Shown here piece by piece: positions 8,797 to 18,070 of a stretch of 64,000 nt of DNA (positions are counted from its first letter, which is position 1; each line of letters begins with the position of its first letter). The position numbers and the translations under genes were made by a program. Below the pieces are notes generated by a model. That model saw only the letters and a program-made list of their open reading frames with translations. It made no database searches and was not told the origin of the DNA. Location: the NCBI GenBank assembly GCA_017987975.1, contig JAGNSQ010000002.1:7968-71967 (forward strand), read 5' to 3'. The stretch is from Saprospiraceae bacterium (GTDB taxonomy: Bacteria > Bacteroidota > Bacteroidia > Chitinophagales > Saprospiraceae).

Positions 8797-9574
8797 CCCA
8801 CAGGCCAAAACGGTGATGGTAACCGGAGCTACCAGTGGCATTGGTAAGGCAACCGCCAAATATTTTGCCAAAAAAGGTTACAATGTAATTCTTACGGGCA
8901 GGAGAGCTGATCAATTGGAATTGGCAAAAAACAAGCTCAATACAAAATATGGAGCCAAGGTACACTGCCTGTGTTTTGATGTATCAGACCGACAAGCCTG
9001 CGAAACAGCCATTCATAGCCTGGAAGGGGGCTGGGAAATAATTGACATTCTAATCAACAATGCCGGCGGAGCCAGAGGACTGGAGCCAATTCAGGAAGGT
9101 AGAATTGAAGACTGGGAATACATGATAGATGCCAATGTAAAAGGCTTGTTGTACATGAGTAGGCTGATATCGCCGGGTATGGTAAAAAGGGGCAAGGGGC
9201 ATATCATTAACATATGTTCAACTGCCGGCCATGAAGTGTACCCAAATGGAGCGGTTTATTGTGCCACTAAACATGCTGTTGATGCCTTGACAAAGGGGAT
9301 GAGGCATGATCTTTTCCGACATGGCATCAGAGTAAGTCAGATTTCGCCAGGTATGGTTGAAGATACTGAATTTTCACTTCGCAGATTTGGAGGCGACGAA
9401 GAAAAGGCAAAAATTTATGAAGATGTTACCCCGCTAAATGCAAAAGATGTAGCGGAACTTATTTTTTTTGTTGCTACCCGACCCAAGCATGTCAATATTC
9501 AGGATTTATTGGTGATGAGTACCCAACAAGCCTCGAGTACCAATGTGGACAGAAGTGGTAGAAAATACGAATGA
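8777..9574 (+). CDS. Short-chain dehydrogenase/reductase (YdfG-like)
   Basis: This 265-residue cytoplasmic NAD(P)-dependent oxidoreductase is of the classical SDR length. The Rossmann motif TGATSGIGKA lies at residues 16-25, and TGRR after the second strand suggests NADP preference. NNAGGARG is the structural motif. The catalytic set is Ser in NICSTAG and Tyr/Lys in YCATK. The PGMVEDTEFSLRRF segment resembles 3-hydroxy acid/serine dehydrogenases of the YdfG group, but the substrate is not certain. The start overlaps the thioredoxin gene by 20 bases. It is the last gene of this plus-strand run, with a 235-base gap before sdhC. Confidence 0.9.
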   Translation: MESITNNPQAKTVMVTGATSGIGKATAKYFAKKGYNVILTGRRADQLELAKNKLNTKYGAKVHCLCFDVSDRQACETAIHSLEGGWEIIDILINNAGGARGLEPIQEGRIEDWEYMIDANVKGLLYMSRLISPGMVKRGKGHIINICSTAGHEVYPNGAVYCATKHAVDALTKGMRHDLFRHGIRVSQISPGMVEDTEFSLRRFGGDEEKAKIYEDVTPLNAKDVAELIFFVATRPKHVNIQDLLVMSTQQASSTNVDRSGRKYE

Positions 9575-9645
9575 AATATTTTATCTATTTACACAACACA
9601 ATATTTTGTCGGCCGAACTTGATCAAAATAAAATCTGCTACAACG

Positions 9646-9675
9646 CAAATATTTCTTTAGTCAAAGAAATATTTG
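9646..9675. repeat. Perfect 13-bp inverted repeat with 4-base loop upstream of sdhC
   Basis: The arms CAAATATTTCTTT (9646-9658) and AAAGAAATATTTG (9663-9675) are exact reverse complements separated by AGTC. No T-run follows on either strand, so it is not a standard intrinsic terminator. It lies 72 bases after the SDR stop and about 105 bases before the sdhC promoter box. It could be a weak terminator or an operator. Confidence 0.7.
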
Positions 9676-9779
9676 GTAAAAAAGGTATCATCGAAATATT
9701 ATTTTAATGGCACTTATATTAGATCGATTCTAAATAAACCATAGGTGAAAACTCATTTCATTTTCATAGCATTATATTA

Positions 9780-9787
9780 TAGTTTTG
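9780..9787 (+). promoter_or_regulatory. Bacteroidota -7 promoter box for sdhCAB
   Basis: TAGTTTTG fits the Bacteroidota sigma -7 consensus TAnnTTTG. It ends 22 bases before the sdhC ATG, giving a short leader. No convincing -33 TTTG is seen at normal spacing. Confidence 0.6.
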
Positions 9788-9809
9788 TAGGTAAATAAAA
9801 TTCCCAGAT

Positions 9810-10487
9810 ATGTCTTGGTTTTCCAATTTTCTTACATCTTCGATAGGTAAGAAATTATTAATGAGCCTTACCGGACTGTTTCTCATTTTGTTTTTGAAAG
9901 TACACTTGTTGGGCAACCTTCAATTGTTGAAAAATGATGGTGGAGAATCGTTCAATGTGTATGCCCATTTTATGACACATAATCCTTTGATTATGTTAAT
10001 TTCTTACGGCAATTACTTCTTTATATTAATGCACTTTGTGCTGGGTTTGTCACTTTGGGCAAAAAACAGAGCCGCCAAGGGAAGCACCTATGCGGTGAGC
10101 AATCACAGAGACAGCACCTGGGCATCCAGAAACATGGCCTTACTTGGAATATTGGTGCTTGCTTTCCTCTTACTTCACATGGGTGATTTTTGGTGGAAAA
10201 TGAAGACTGGCCAAACGAGTATGGTAATGATTGGTGAAATGGAGGTAAAAGACCTTTACACCAAAGTTGCTGAATCGTTTAAAATTACCTGGATTGTAGT
10301 AGCCTATCTGGTAGGATTGTTGGCTTTGGCCTTCCACCTTTACCATGGCTTTGCAAGTGCCTTCCAGACCCTTGGCATTAACCACACTAAATATTCACCT
10401 GTAATCAGGTTTATAGGTATCGCCTTTAGCATACTTGTGCCATTGGCTTATGCCATCATACCCCTGGTGTTTTATTTCACCAAATAA
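9810..10487 (+). CDS. sdhC: Succinate dehydrogenase cytochrome b subunit
   Basis: The 225-residue integral membrane protein has five hydrophobic segments and histidines in or near them (KVHLLGN, LMHFVLG, LLLHMGD, FHLYHGF), suitable for two b hemes. This is the single large anchor subunit of type B succinate:menaquinone oxidoreductase and fumarate reductase, which explains the absence of sdhD. It anchors SdhA/SdhB and passes electrons between menaquinone and the iron-sulfur subunit. It is the first gene of sdhCAB; sdhA follows after 30 bases. It is preceded by a TAnnTTTG promoter box at 9780. Confidence 0.93.
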   Translation: MSWFSNFLTSSIGKKLLMSLTGLFLILFLKVHLLGNLQLLKNDGGESFNVYAHFMTHNPLIMLISYGNYFFILMHFVLGLSLWAKNRAAKGSTYAVSNHRDSTWASRNMALLGILVLAFLLLHMGDFWWKMKTGQTSMVMIGEMEVKDLYTKVAESFKITWIVVAYLVGLLALAFHLYHGFASAFQTLGINHTKYSPVIRFIGIAFSILVPLAYAIIPLVFYFTK

Positions 10488-10517
10488 TTTGAAGAACCAC
10501 AAAATCTGATCCTAATC

Positions 10518-12512
10518 ATGCAATTGGATTCAAAAATACCAGAAGGACCCTTATCAGAAAAATGGAAAAAATACAAATCTACAGTTCCTCTTGTAGCCCC
10601 CAATAATAAGCGGAGGATAGAAGTCATTGTAGTTGGAACTGGACTTGCCGGAGCTGCAGCCGCTGCTACTTTGGGAGAGTTGGGATATAAGGTGAAAGCA
10701 TTTACCTTCCACGACAGTCCCAGGAGAGCGCACAGCATTGCTGCCCAGGGCGGTATCAATGCAGCCAAAAACTACCAAAATGACGGTGACAGTGTTTACC
10801 GATTGTTTTATGACACCATCAAAGGTGGTGACTATAGAGCGCGTGAAGGCAATGTTTACAGGCTGGCTGAAGTAAGTACCCAGATCATTGACCAATGTGT
10901 GGCTCAGGGAGTGCCTTTTGCCAGAGAATATGGTGGATTGCTTGAAAACCGTTCATTTGGAGGTGTCCAGGTTTCCAGGACCTTTTATGCAAAAGGGCAA
11001 ACCGGTCAACAGTTGTTGATTGGAGCTTATCAGGCATTGTCGAGGCAAATATCTACAGGAGCTGTTAAAATGTACAACCGTCATGAGATGATGGATCTGG
11101 TTGTAGTTGATGGAAAGGCAAGAGGGATTATAGCGAGAAATTTATTAACCGGAGAATTAGAACGACATTCTGCCCACTGTGTCTTATTGGCCACAGGAGG
11201 ATATGGCAATGTGTTTTATTTATCCACCAATGCCATGGGTTCCAATACGAGTGCTGCCTGGCGTGCGGTTAAGAGAGGAGCCTTGATGGCCAATCCTTGT
11301 TTCACACAGATCCACCCCACCTGTATACCTCAGAGTGGTGACTATCAGTCGAAACTTACATTGATGTCTGAGTCATTGAGAAACGATGGTCGCGTTTGGG
11401 TTCCTAAAACTTTGGAAGATGCCAAAGCCATTAGAGAGGGTAAAAAAACGGCCCTGGACATCAAAGAAGAAGATAGAGATTATTACCTCGAAAGGAGATA
11501 TCCTGCATTTGGCAACCTGGTGCCAAGAGACGTAGCTTCAAGGGCTGCAAAAGTAGAATGTGATAAAGGTTTGGGTGTGAGCCCAACCGGACTTGCCGTT
11601 TATCTTGATTTTTCATCTGCCATCGAACGTTATGGAAAGGCAGAAGCAAATACCAGGGGGATGAAGGATGCCACACCTGCCCAAATTAAAGAAATGGGCA
11701 CCCAGGTAGTAGCAGACAAATACGGTAACCTTTTTGAGATGTACGAAAAAATTGCCGGAGAAAATCCATATATCTTCCCAATGAAAATATACCCTGCTGT
11801 ACACTATACCATGGGAGGTTTATGGGTGGACTATAATTTGGAGACCAATGTTCCGGGCTTATTTGCCTTAGGAGAAGCCAATTTTTCAGACCACGGGGCC
11901 AACCGTTTAGGTGCCTCCGCGTTGATGCAAGGTTTGGCAGATGGTTATTTTGTTGCCCCGTACACCATCGGACAATTTTTGGCCAATGAAATCAGAACCG
12001 GAGAAATCAGCACAAATCTTCCTGAATTTGAGGAAGCTGAAAAACAAACCAGAGGACGAATCAATCAGTTGATGGGTGTTAAAGGCAGCCAATCCGTTGA
12101 AAGTTTTCACAGAAAGCTGGGTAAGATCATGTGGGATCTTTGTGGTATGTCAAGACATGCTGATGGTTTGAAAGAAGGAAGGCAATTAATCAGGGCCTTG
12201 AGAGAGGAATTTTACAAAGATGTATTTGTGCCAGGAGAAGCCAACGAGTTTAATCCAGAGCTGGAAAAAGCATATAGAGTTGCGGATTTTCTAGAATTGG
12301 GTGAATTGATGATGTTGGATGCCCTGGAACGCAACGAATCATGCGGAGGCCATTTTAGAGAAGAATTTCAGACGCCTGAGGGTGAAGCTCAAAGAGACGA
12401 TGAAAACTACACGTATGTAGCTGCATGGCAATGGGACGATAACCAACCTGTGATGACCAAAGAAGATTTGGTTTTTGAAAATGTGAAGCTTATTCAAAGG
12501 AGTTACAAATAA
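10518..12512 (+). CDS. sdhA: Succinate dehydrogenase/fumarate reductase flavoprotein subunit
   Basis: This subunit oxidises succinate to fumarate through covalently bound FAD. It has 664 residues, typical of the type B flavoprotein. The FAD-binding [19 protein letters not shown] lies at about residues 36-54. [17 protein letters not shown] contains the histidine that attaches FAD. Other catalytic-site blocks are [15 protein letters not shown] and the [10 protein letters not shown] and [17 protein letters not shown] segments near the C-terminal FAD loop. It is the middle gene of sdhCAB and works at the cytoplasmic face of the inner membrane. Direction (SDH or fumarate reductase) cannot be read from sequence, though no separate frd set is present here. 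Confidence 0.95.
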   Translation: MQLDSKIPEGPLSEKWKKYKSTVPLVAPNNKRRIEVIVVGTGLAGAAAAATLGELGYKVKAFTFHDSPRRAHSIAAQGGINAAKNYQNDGDSVYRLFYDTIKGGDYRAREGNVYRLAEVSTQIIDQCVAQGVPFAREYGGLLENRSFGGVQVSRTFYAKGQTGQQLLIGAYQALSRQISTGAVKMYNRHEMMDLVVVDGKARGIIARNLLTGELERHSAHCVLLATGGYGNVFYLSTNAMGSNTSAAWRAVKRGALMANPCFTQIHPTCIPQSGDYQSKLTLMSESLRNDGRVWVPKTLEDAKAIREGKKTALDIKEEDRDYYLERRYPAFGNLVPRDVASRAAKVECDKGLGVSPTGLAVYLDFSSAIERYGKAEANTRGMKDATPAQIKEMGTQVVADKYGNLFEMYEKIAGENPYIFPMKIYPAVHYTMGGLWVDYNLETNVPGLFALGEANFSDHGANRLGASALMQGLADGYFVAPYTIGQFLANEIRTGEISTNLPEFEEAEKQTRGRINQLMGVKGSQSVESFHRKLGKIMWDLCGMSRHADGLKEGRQLIRALREEFYKDVFVPGEANEFNPELEKAYRVADFLELGELMMLDALERNESCGGHFREEFQTPEGEAQRDDENYTYVAAWQWDDNQPVMTKEDLVFENVKLIQRSYK

Positions 12513-12540
12513 AAAACGTTCAACAAAAAAAAGATTGATC

Positions 12541-13296
12541 ATGTCAGACATGAAATTAACGGTAAAAGTTTGGAGGCAAAAATCTGCTAAAGATGCCGGT
12601 AAATTCGAAACACATAAAGTTGATGCCAATGAGCACATGTCATTTTTGGAAATGATGGACGTACTCAATGAAAGGCTTGTTACCGAAAAAAAAGAACCTG
12701 TTGCCTTTGAGCACGATTGCCGAGAAGGCATTTGCGGAGCTTGCAGCATGGTGATCAATGGTCAGCCGCATGGTCCTCAAAAGGCCACTACTACCTGCCA
12801 GTTGCACATGCGACAGTTCAAAGATGGAGATACCATTACAGTAGAACCATTTAGAGCAAAAGCCTTTCCTGTAATCAAAGACCTGGTGGTAGACAGATCT
12901 GCTTTTGACAGGATTATCCAAAGTGGTGGTTATATTTCTGTAAACACAGGTCAGGCAGTGGATGGTAACTCCATTCCTGTTGAAAAAGATGTAGCTGTAA
13001 AGGCATTTGATGCAGCAACCTGTATTGGTTGTGGCGCTTGTGTAGCTGCTTGTCCCAACGGGTCAGCCATGTTGTTTACTTCTGCAAAAATTTCTCATTT
13101 AGGATTATTGCCTCAGGGCAAAGTGGAACACAAACACCGCACCATGAAAATGGTAGCCCAAATGGATAAAGAAGGATTTGGTATGTGTTCCAATATTGGA
13201 GCTTGCAGCGCAGAATGTCCTAAGGAAATTTCCCTGGAAAACATAGCCCGCATGAACAGAGGGTTCATTGGAGCGAGCTTGTCAACTGACAAATAA
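12541..13296 (+). CDS. sdhB: Succinate dehydrogenase iron-sulfur subunit
   Basis: The 251-residue protein carries the electron chain between FAD and quinone. The [2Fe-2S] ligands are in CREGICGAC with a fourth cysteine in TTTCQLHM. The C-terminal ferredoxin-like domain has [14 protein letters not shown] and later [14 protein letters not shown], supplying the [4Fe-4S] and [3Fe-4S] clusters. I place the start at ATG 12541 ([11 protein letters not shown]) rather than an in-frame TTG at 12535. It is 28 bases after sdhA and the last gene of the sdh operon. Confidence 0.95.
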   Translation: MSDMKLTVKVWRQKSAKDAGKFETHKVDANEHMSFLEMMDVLNERLVTEKKEPVAFEHDCREGICGACSMVINGQPHGPQKATTTCQLHMRQFKDGDTITVEPFRAKAFPVIKDLVVDRSAFDRIIQSGGYISVNTGQAVDGNSIPVEKDVAVKAFDAATCIGCGACVAACPNGSAMLFTSAKISHLGLLPQGKVEHKHRTMKMVAQMDKEGFGMCSNIGACSAECPKEISLENIARMNRGFIGASLSTDK

Positions 13297-13448
13297 GAGC
13301 CGATTTTTATTTTGGGTTTGGCCCATTGGATTTGAAGTCACATGAAAATTAAATAGATTGATTCCGGCAAAACGGAAAATGGAGGGTGTATCAAAATTTT
13401 TATAATTTTTTCGCACCTTTTTAAGTCATTTATTTGTTTTAATATACG

Positions 13449-13456
13449 TAAATTTG
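13449..13456 (+). promoter_or_regulatory. Bacteroidota -7 promoter box for the nuo operon
   Basis: TAAATTTG matches TAnnTTTG and ends 22 bases before the TTG start proposed for nuoA, the same distance as at sdhC. This supports both the promoter and the unusual start codon. The 182-base gap 13297-13478 holds nothing else I can call beyond a weak TTCCG/CGGAA hairpin. Confidence 0.6.
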
Positions 13457-13478
13457 TGCACTTCAAAATTTTATTACT

Positions 13479-13847
13479 TTGGGAGACCGTTCCGTAATCG
13501 AGTTCCTACCGATATTTCTTATGTTTTTGGTGGCCTTGGGCTTTGTTGTTTTTACTATTTGGGTTACACATAAATTGGGACCAAAGAAAAAAACCGAAGT
13601 AAAAAATGAGGCTTTTGAATGTGGTATTGAAAGTGTAGGCAATGCCAGAACCCCTTTTTCCATTAAATATTTTCTGGTAGCTATATTATTTGTTCTTTTT
13701 GATATAGAAGTGATCTTTATGTACCCGTGGGCTGTCAATTTCAGGCAGTTAGGTATCTGGGGGCTGGTAGAGATGTTTATATACGTAGCGATCTTGCTAA
13801 TTGGCTTTGCCTACATCCTCAAAAAGGATGCGCTAAAGTGGGATTAA
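13479..13847 (+). CDS. nuoA: NADH-quinone oxidoreductase subunit A
   Basis: This 122-residue complex I membrane subunit has three transmembrane helices. The family motif NEAFECGIESVGNARTPFSIKYFL surrounds the conserved cysteine loop near the quinone chamber, followed by FDIEVIFMYPWA. The reading frame has no ATG until 13518, which falls inside the first helix, so a TTG start at 13479 (MGDRSVIEFLPIF) is most likely. The promoter box 22 bases upstream agrees. First of 14 nuo genes. Confidence 0.93.
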   Translation: MGDRSVIEFLPIFLMFLVALGFVVFTIWVTHKLGPKKKTEVKNEAFECGIESVGNARTPFSIKYFLVAILFVLFDIEVIFMYPWAVNFRQLGIWGLVEMFIYVAILLIGFAYILKKDALKWD

Positions 13848-13865
13848 CAATCAAAGAAGGATGAA

Positions 13866-14417
13866 ATGTCAACAGAAATAACAATTGATCCCGCCCTTCA
13901 GCCAGAGGGTTATGAAGGCCAGGGCTTTTTTGCTACCCGATTAGAAAATCTGGTAGGAATGGCCAGAAAAAATTCTTTATGGCCTTTGCCTTTTGCCACT
14001 TCCTGTTGTGGAATTGAATTTATGGCAACAATGGGCTCAAATTACGACCTTGCCCGATTTGGGATGGAAAGATTGAGTTTTTCACCCCGGCAGGCAGATT
14101 TGCTGATAGTTGCCGGCACTGTATCCAAAAAATTGGGTCCTGTTTTGAGACAGGTATATGAACAAATGGCTGAACCCCGATGGGTCATTGCAATGGGTGC
14201 ATGTGCGAGCAGCGGGGGTGTTTTTGATACCTATTCGGTATTGCAAGGCATAGATAAAATCATTCCTGTTGATGTTTATGTGCCTGGATGCCCACCCAGA
14301 CCAGAACAGTTGATTGAAGGCATATTGCGCATACAGGAATTGGTTCAAACAGAAGGCATTGACCGCAGAAGCAGCCCGTCTCATCAGGAAAAACTGGTTA
14401 AATACAATTTACAATGA
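13866..14417 (+). CDS. nuoB: NADH-quinone oxidoreductase subunit B
   Basis: The 183-residue peripheral-arm subunit holds cluster N2, which hands electrons to quinone. Ligands are visible as the tandem cysteines in [12 protein letters not shown], the cysteine in GACASSGG and the one in [10 protein letters not shown]. The tail after residue 160 is hydrophilic. It is 18 bases after nuoA, and its stop overlaps the nuoC start by 4 bases (ATGA). Confidence 0.96.
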   Translation: MSTEITIDPALQPEGYEGQGFFATRLENLVGMARKNSLWPLPFATSCCGIEFMATMGSNYDLARFGMERLSFSPRQADLLIVAGTVSKKLGPVLRQVYEQMAEPRWVIAMGACASSGGVFDTYSVLQGIDKIIPVDVYVPGCPPRPEQLIEGILRIQELVQTEGIDRRSSPSHQEKLVKYNLQ

Positions 14418-14932
14418 GACAGGTTGACATACAGCAAACGGCAGATAAATTGCATAAATGCCTGGAAAATCTTAGTGGCTTACCTACCATTGATATAAAA
14501 TTTGAATATGATTTTCCTGAAATTACGATTAGCCGCGATCAGGTTTATCGAGTCTTACAAGAATTAAAGGAAAATGAAGAAACAGGTTTTACTTTTTTAA
14601 CCACACTTTGCGGTATCCATTTTCCTGAAAAGGAAGGAAATGAGTTTTGGGTCATGTACCAATTACATAATCTTTTCACCAACGAGCGCGTCAGGGTGTA
14701 TAGTTCAGCGCCTGCTGCAGACCCTGTTTTTGCGTCTGTCACTCCATTGTGGGCAGCAGCCAATTGGATGGAAAGAGAAACCTTTGATTTTTATGGTTTC
14801 CAATTTGAAGGGCACCCCAATCTCACAAGAATATTAAACGTGGACGATATGGATTACCATCCCATGCGCAAAGAATATAAACTAGAAGATGATAGTCGCA
14901 CTGATAAAGATGATACCTATTTTGGTAGATAA
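14414..14932 (+). CDS. nuoC: NADH-quinone oxidoreductase subunit C
   Basis: The 172-residue 30-kDa subunit has the family block [33 protein letters not shown]-like (about residues 110-145), with the conserved ERE-x-YD/FDFYG region that contacts NuoD. It is separate from nuoD, not fused as in E. coli. The ATG overlaps the nuoB stop (ATGA). Confidence 0.94.
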   Translation: MRQVDIQQTADKLHKCLENLSGLPTIDIKFEYDFPEITISRDQVYRVLQELKENEETGFTFLTTLCGIHFPEKEGNEFWVMYQLHNLFTNERVRVYSSAPAADPVFASVTPLWAAANWMERETFDFYGFQFEGHPNLTRILNVDDMDYHPMRKEYKLEDDSRTDKDDTYFGR

Positions 14933-14944
14933 GGCAAAAAAGGC

Positions 14945-16156
14945 ATGAGTTATTTAAAAGACAAAGGCATAGAGGTAGAATACAAAGAGATTTCAAATCT
15001 TAATACTCTCAATCTGGGACCAACACACCCGGCTACCCATGGCATCTTCCAAAATGTATTGACCATGAACGGTGAGATCATCGAAGATTCTCAACAGACC
15101 ATCGGTTACATACACAGAGCTTTTGAAAAAATTGCTGAAAGGAGGCCCTACAATCAAATTACGGTATTAACAGACCGAATGAATTACTGTTCATCTCCCA
15201 TCAACAATCTGGGATGGCACATGACAGTAGAAAAACTCATTGGTGTAGAAATTCCCAAACGAGCCCAATACCTGAGGGTAATTATAATGGAATTGGCAAG
15301 GATCTCAGACCACATCATTTGTGACTCTGTCATAGCGGTTGACACGGGTGCTTTGACAGGTTTTACTTATTTATTTCAATGGCGTGAGCTGATTTATGAA
15401 ATCTATGAAGAAATATGTGGAGCGAGACTGACGACTAATCTTGGAAGGATTGGTGGATTGGAGAGAGATTTTTCAATGACCGCCTGGAAAAAACTGGATA
15501 AGTTTTTAACAGGATTTCCAGCAGTCTTAACAGAATTTGAAAATCTGGTAAAAAGAAACCGGATATTCATGGATCGCACCGTCAATGTTGGTCCTATCAG
15601 CGGTGCAAGGGCGTTGGAATATGGTTTTACTGGTCCTAATCTTCGCGCTGCCGGTGTAGATTATGATGTCAGGGTTGCCCTTCCTTATAGTAGCTATGAA
15701 GATTTTGAATTTGCTATTCCTGTGGGAGAGCATGGCGATACCTATGATCGGTTTATGGTTAGGTTGGAAGAAATGAAAGAAAGTCTCCGAATCATTCAAC
15801 AAGCCAAAGAAGGGTTACCAGAGGGTCCTTACCATGCAGATGTACCTGCCTTTTATCTGCCTCCCAAAGAGGATGTTTACAACAAAATGGAAGCTTTGAT
15901 TTACCATTTTAAAATTGTAATGGGTGAAACGGATGTTCCCAAGGGTACGGTCTATCACAGTGTTGAAGGAGGAAATGGAGAAGTTGGATTTTACCTGATA
16001 AGTGATGGTGGCAGGTCGCCTTACCGTTTGCATTTGCGCAGGCCTTGTTTTATCTATTATCAGGCATATCCGGAAATGATAAAAGGAAGCATGCTTTCAG
16101 ATGCCATTTTGACCTTGAGTAGTATGAATGTCATTGCAGGCGAATTGGATGCATAG
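14945..16156 (+). CDS. nuoD: NADH-quinone oxidoreductase subunit D
   Basis: This 403-residue 49-kDa subunit, related to [NiFe] hydrogenase large subunits, forms the quinone-binding cavity with NuoB. Visible blocks include LGPTHPATHGIFQ near the N-terminus, with the histidine that contacts quinone, YIHRAFEKIAE, and the C-terminal SVEGGNGEVGFYLISDGG and PYRLHLRRPCF. It lies 12 bases after nuoC. Confidence 0.96.
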   Translation: MSYLKDKGIEVEYKEISNLNTLNLGPTHPATHGIFQNVLTMNGEIIEDSQQTIGYIHRAFEKIAERRPYNQITVLTDRMNYCSSPINNLGWHMTVEKLIGVEIPKRAQYLRVIIMELARISDHIICDSVIAVDTGALTGFTYLFQWRELIYEIYEEICGARLTTNLGRIGGLERDFSMTAWKKLDKFLTGFPAVLTEFENLVKRNRIFMDRTVNVGPISGARALEYGFTGPNLRAAGVDYDVRVALPYSSYEDFEFAIPVGEHGDTYDRFMVRLEEMKESLRIIQQAKEGLPEGPYHADVPAFYLPPKEDVYNKMEALIYHFKIVMGETDVPKGTVYHSVEGGNGEVGFYLISDGGRSPYRLHLRRPCFIYYQAYPEMIKGSMLSDAILTLSSMNVIAGELDA

Positions 16157-16180
16157 TCAATCAGATTAAGCAAAAGAAAA

Positions 16181-16693
16181 ATGAGAGAAATAAAATTTTC
16201 AGAGGCTACAATGGTGAAGGTGAGAGAGATCATCTCCCGCTATCCGGAAGGCAGACATAAGTCGGCCCTTATCCCTGTTTTACATCTGGCACAGGCAGAA
16301 TTTGATGGCTGGTTAAGTCCTGAGGTAATGCAATACATTGCTGAGATTCTGCATATACAGCCTATTGAGGTGTATGAAGTTGCCTCCTTTTATTCAATGT
16401 TTAATCTTCAACCTAGAGGTAAATGCCTGATTGAGGTTTGTCGGACCAGCTCGTGTTGGTTAAATGGGGCCTACGACATTATTTCATATCTGGAAGAGAA
16501 GTTAAACATAAAAGTAGGAGAAACAACACCCGATGGAAAATACACGCTTAAAGCTGTAGAATGTCTTGGTTCATGTGGAACAGCTCCAATGCTCCAGATA
16601 GGCGATCAATATCATGAAAACCTGACTTTCGAAAAAGTAGATAAATTGTTGGAACATTTCCAAAAGGGAGAAAAGATGAGCAATTACTGTTGA
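16181..16693 (+). CDS. nuoE: NADH-quinone oxidoreductase subunit E
   Basis: The 170-residue 24-kDa subunit has a thioredoxin-like fold with one [2Fe-2S] cluster (N1a). Ligands appear as EVCRTSSCW (C-X4-C) and ECLGSCGTAP (C-X3-C). It pairs with NuoF in the NADH-oxidising module. It sits 24 bases after nuoD and 4 bases before nuoF. Confidence 0.95.
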   Translation: MREIKFSEATMVKVREIISRYPEGRHKSALIPVLHLAQAEFDGWLSPEVMQYIAEILHIQPIEVYEVASFYSMFNLQPRGKCLIEVCRTSSCWLNGAYDIISYLEEKLNIKVGETTPDGKYTLKAVECLGSCGTAPMLQIGDQYHENLTFEKVDKLLEHFQKGEKMSNYC

Positions 16694-16697
16694 ACAT

Positions 16698-18053
16698 ATG
16701 AAGGAAGGAAAAAAAATATTATTTGAACACATTGATGTCCCTGGTATAGAGAGCATTGAAACCTACCGTGCCAACGGGGGTTATCAGTCGGTAGAAAAAG
16801 CTTTGTCATCAATGACAGCAGCAGAGGTGGTGCATGATGTCATTGTCTCCGGCCTTCGGGGACGAGGAGGTGCAGGGTTTCAAACCGGTACGAAGTGGAA
16901 TTTTTTAGCAAAGCCTGAAGGCGTGCCACGTTATCTGGTGTGTAATGCAGATGAGTCTGAGCCAGGTACTTTTAAAGACCGGTATTTGATGGAAAAAATT
17001 CCTCATCTTTTGATAGAAGGAATGATTGTGTCATCCTATGCCCTGGGCGTCAACAAAGCCTATATTTATATACGCGGAGAGTATTTTTATCTTTATAAAA
17101 TATTAGAGAAGGCCATTGAAGAAGCATATAAAGCGGGGTGGTTGGGGCAAAACATTATGAATAGCCAGTACCATCTTGATTTGCATATGCACATCGGAGC
17201 CGGAGCTTACATCTGCGGTGAGGAGACTGCTCTATTAGAAAGTTTGGAAGGTAAAAGAGGAAATCCCCGGATCAAACCTCCCTTTCCCGCTGTAGCCGGA
17301 TTGTATGGATGTCCAACAGTAGTTAATAATGTAGAAACGATTGCCGCTGTTCCCTACATTGTCCTACACGGAGGAGAACATTATGCCAGTTTGGGTACTG
17401 AAAAAAGTACTGGAACCAAACTCATTTCTGCCAGCGGACATATCAACAAGCCTGGAGTTTACGAGATAGAGTTAGGACTGCCAGTAGAAGAATTTATCTA
17501 CAGCGATACCTATTGTGGGGGAATCAGAAATGGCAATGAACTGAAGGCCGTAGTTGCAGGTGGATCTTCAGTACCTATATTACCCAAACACCTGATTTTA
17601 CAAACTCCGGATGGGCAGCCCCGATTGATGAGTTATGAGAGCCTTTCAGAAGGTGGCTTTGCCGCCGGTACCATGCTGGGTTCAGGCGGATTCATAGTGA
17701 TGGATGAAACCACTTCCATCGTAATGAACCTGCACACCTTTGCCCGTTTCTACCACCACGAGAGTTGTGGACAATGCAGCCCGTGCAGAGAAGGAACCGG
17801 TTGGATGGAAAAAATACTACACAAAATCCTGGATGGTCAAGGTACTTTAGCCGATATAGACTTGCTTTGGGATATTCAATCAAAAATTGAAGGTAAAACC
17901 ATTTGTGCACTTGGCGATGCCGCTGCATGGCCTGTGGCAAGTGCAATAAGACATTTCAGGCCAGAATTTGAAGCTTATATTAAAGACCCAATAGCCATAA
18001 GAAAATTCAGTCATTATAATGAAAAATACAAAATAGCTGAATCAGCTGTTTGA
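16698..18053 (+). CDS. nuoF: NADH-quinone oxidoreductase subunit F
   Basis: The 451-residue 51-kDa subunit binds NADH and FMN. The nucleotide-binding GLRGRGGAGFQTGTKW lies near residue 52. CNADESEPGTFKDR is part of the FMN site. SCGQCSPCREGT near residue 357 supplies the N3 [4Fe-4S] cluster together with a later cysteine in TICALGDAA. It is the entry point of electrons from NADH. Confidence 0.96.
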   Translation: MKEGKKILFEHIDVPGIESIETYRANGGYQSVEKALSSMTAAEVVHDVIVSGLRGRGGAGFQTGTKWNFLAKPEGVPRYLVCNADESEPGTFKDRYLMEKIPHLLIEGMIVSSYALGVNKAYIYIRGEYFYLYKILEKAIEEAYKAGWLGQNIMNSQYHLDLHMHIGAGAYICGEETALLESLEGKRGNPRIKPPFPAVAGLYGCPTVVNNVETIAAVPYIVLHGGEHYASLGTEKSTGTKLISASGHINKPGVYEIELGLPVEEFIYSDTYCGGIRNGNELKAVVAGGSSVPILPKHLILQTPDGQPRLMSYESLSEGGFAAGTMLGSGGFIVMDETTSIVMNLHTFARFYHHESCGQCSPCREGTGWMEKILHKILDGQGTLADIDLLWDIQSKIEGKTICALGDAAAWPVASAIRHFRPEFEAYIKDPIAIRKFSHYNEKYKIAESAV

Positions 18054-18070
18054 AATATAAATAAGTAGCA

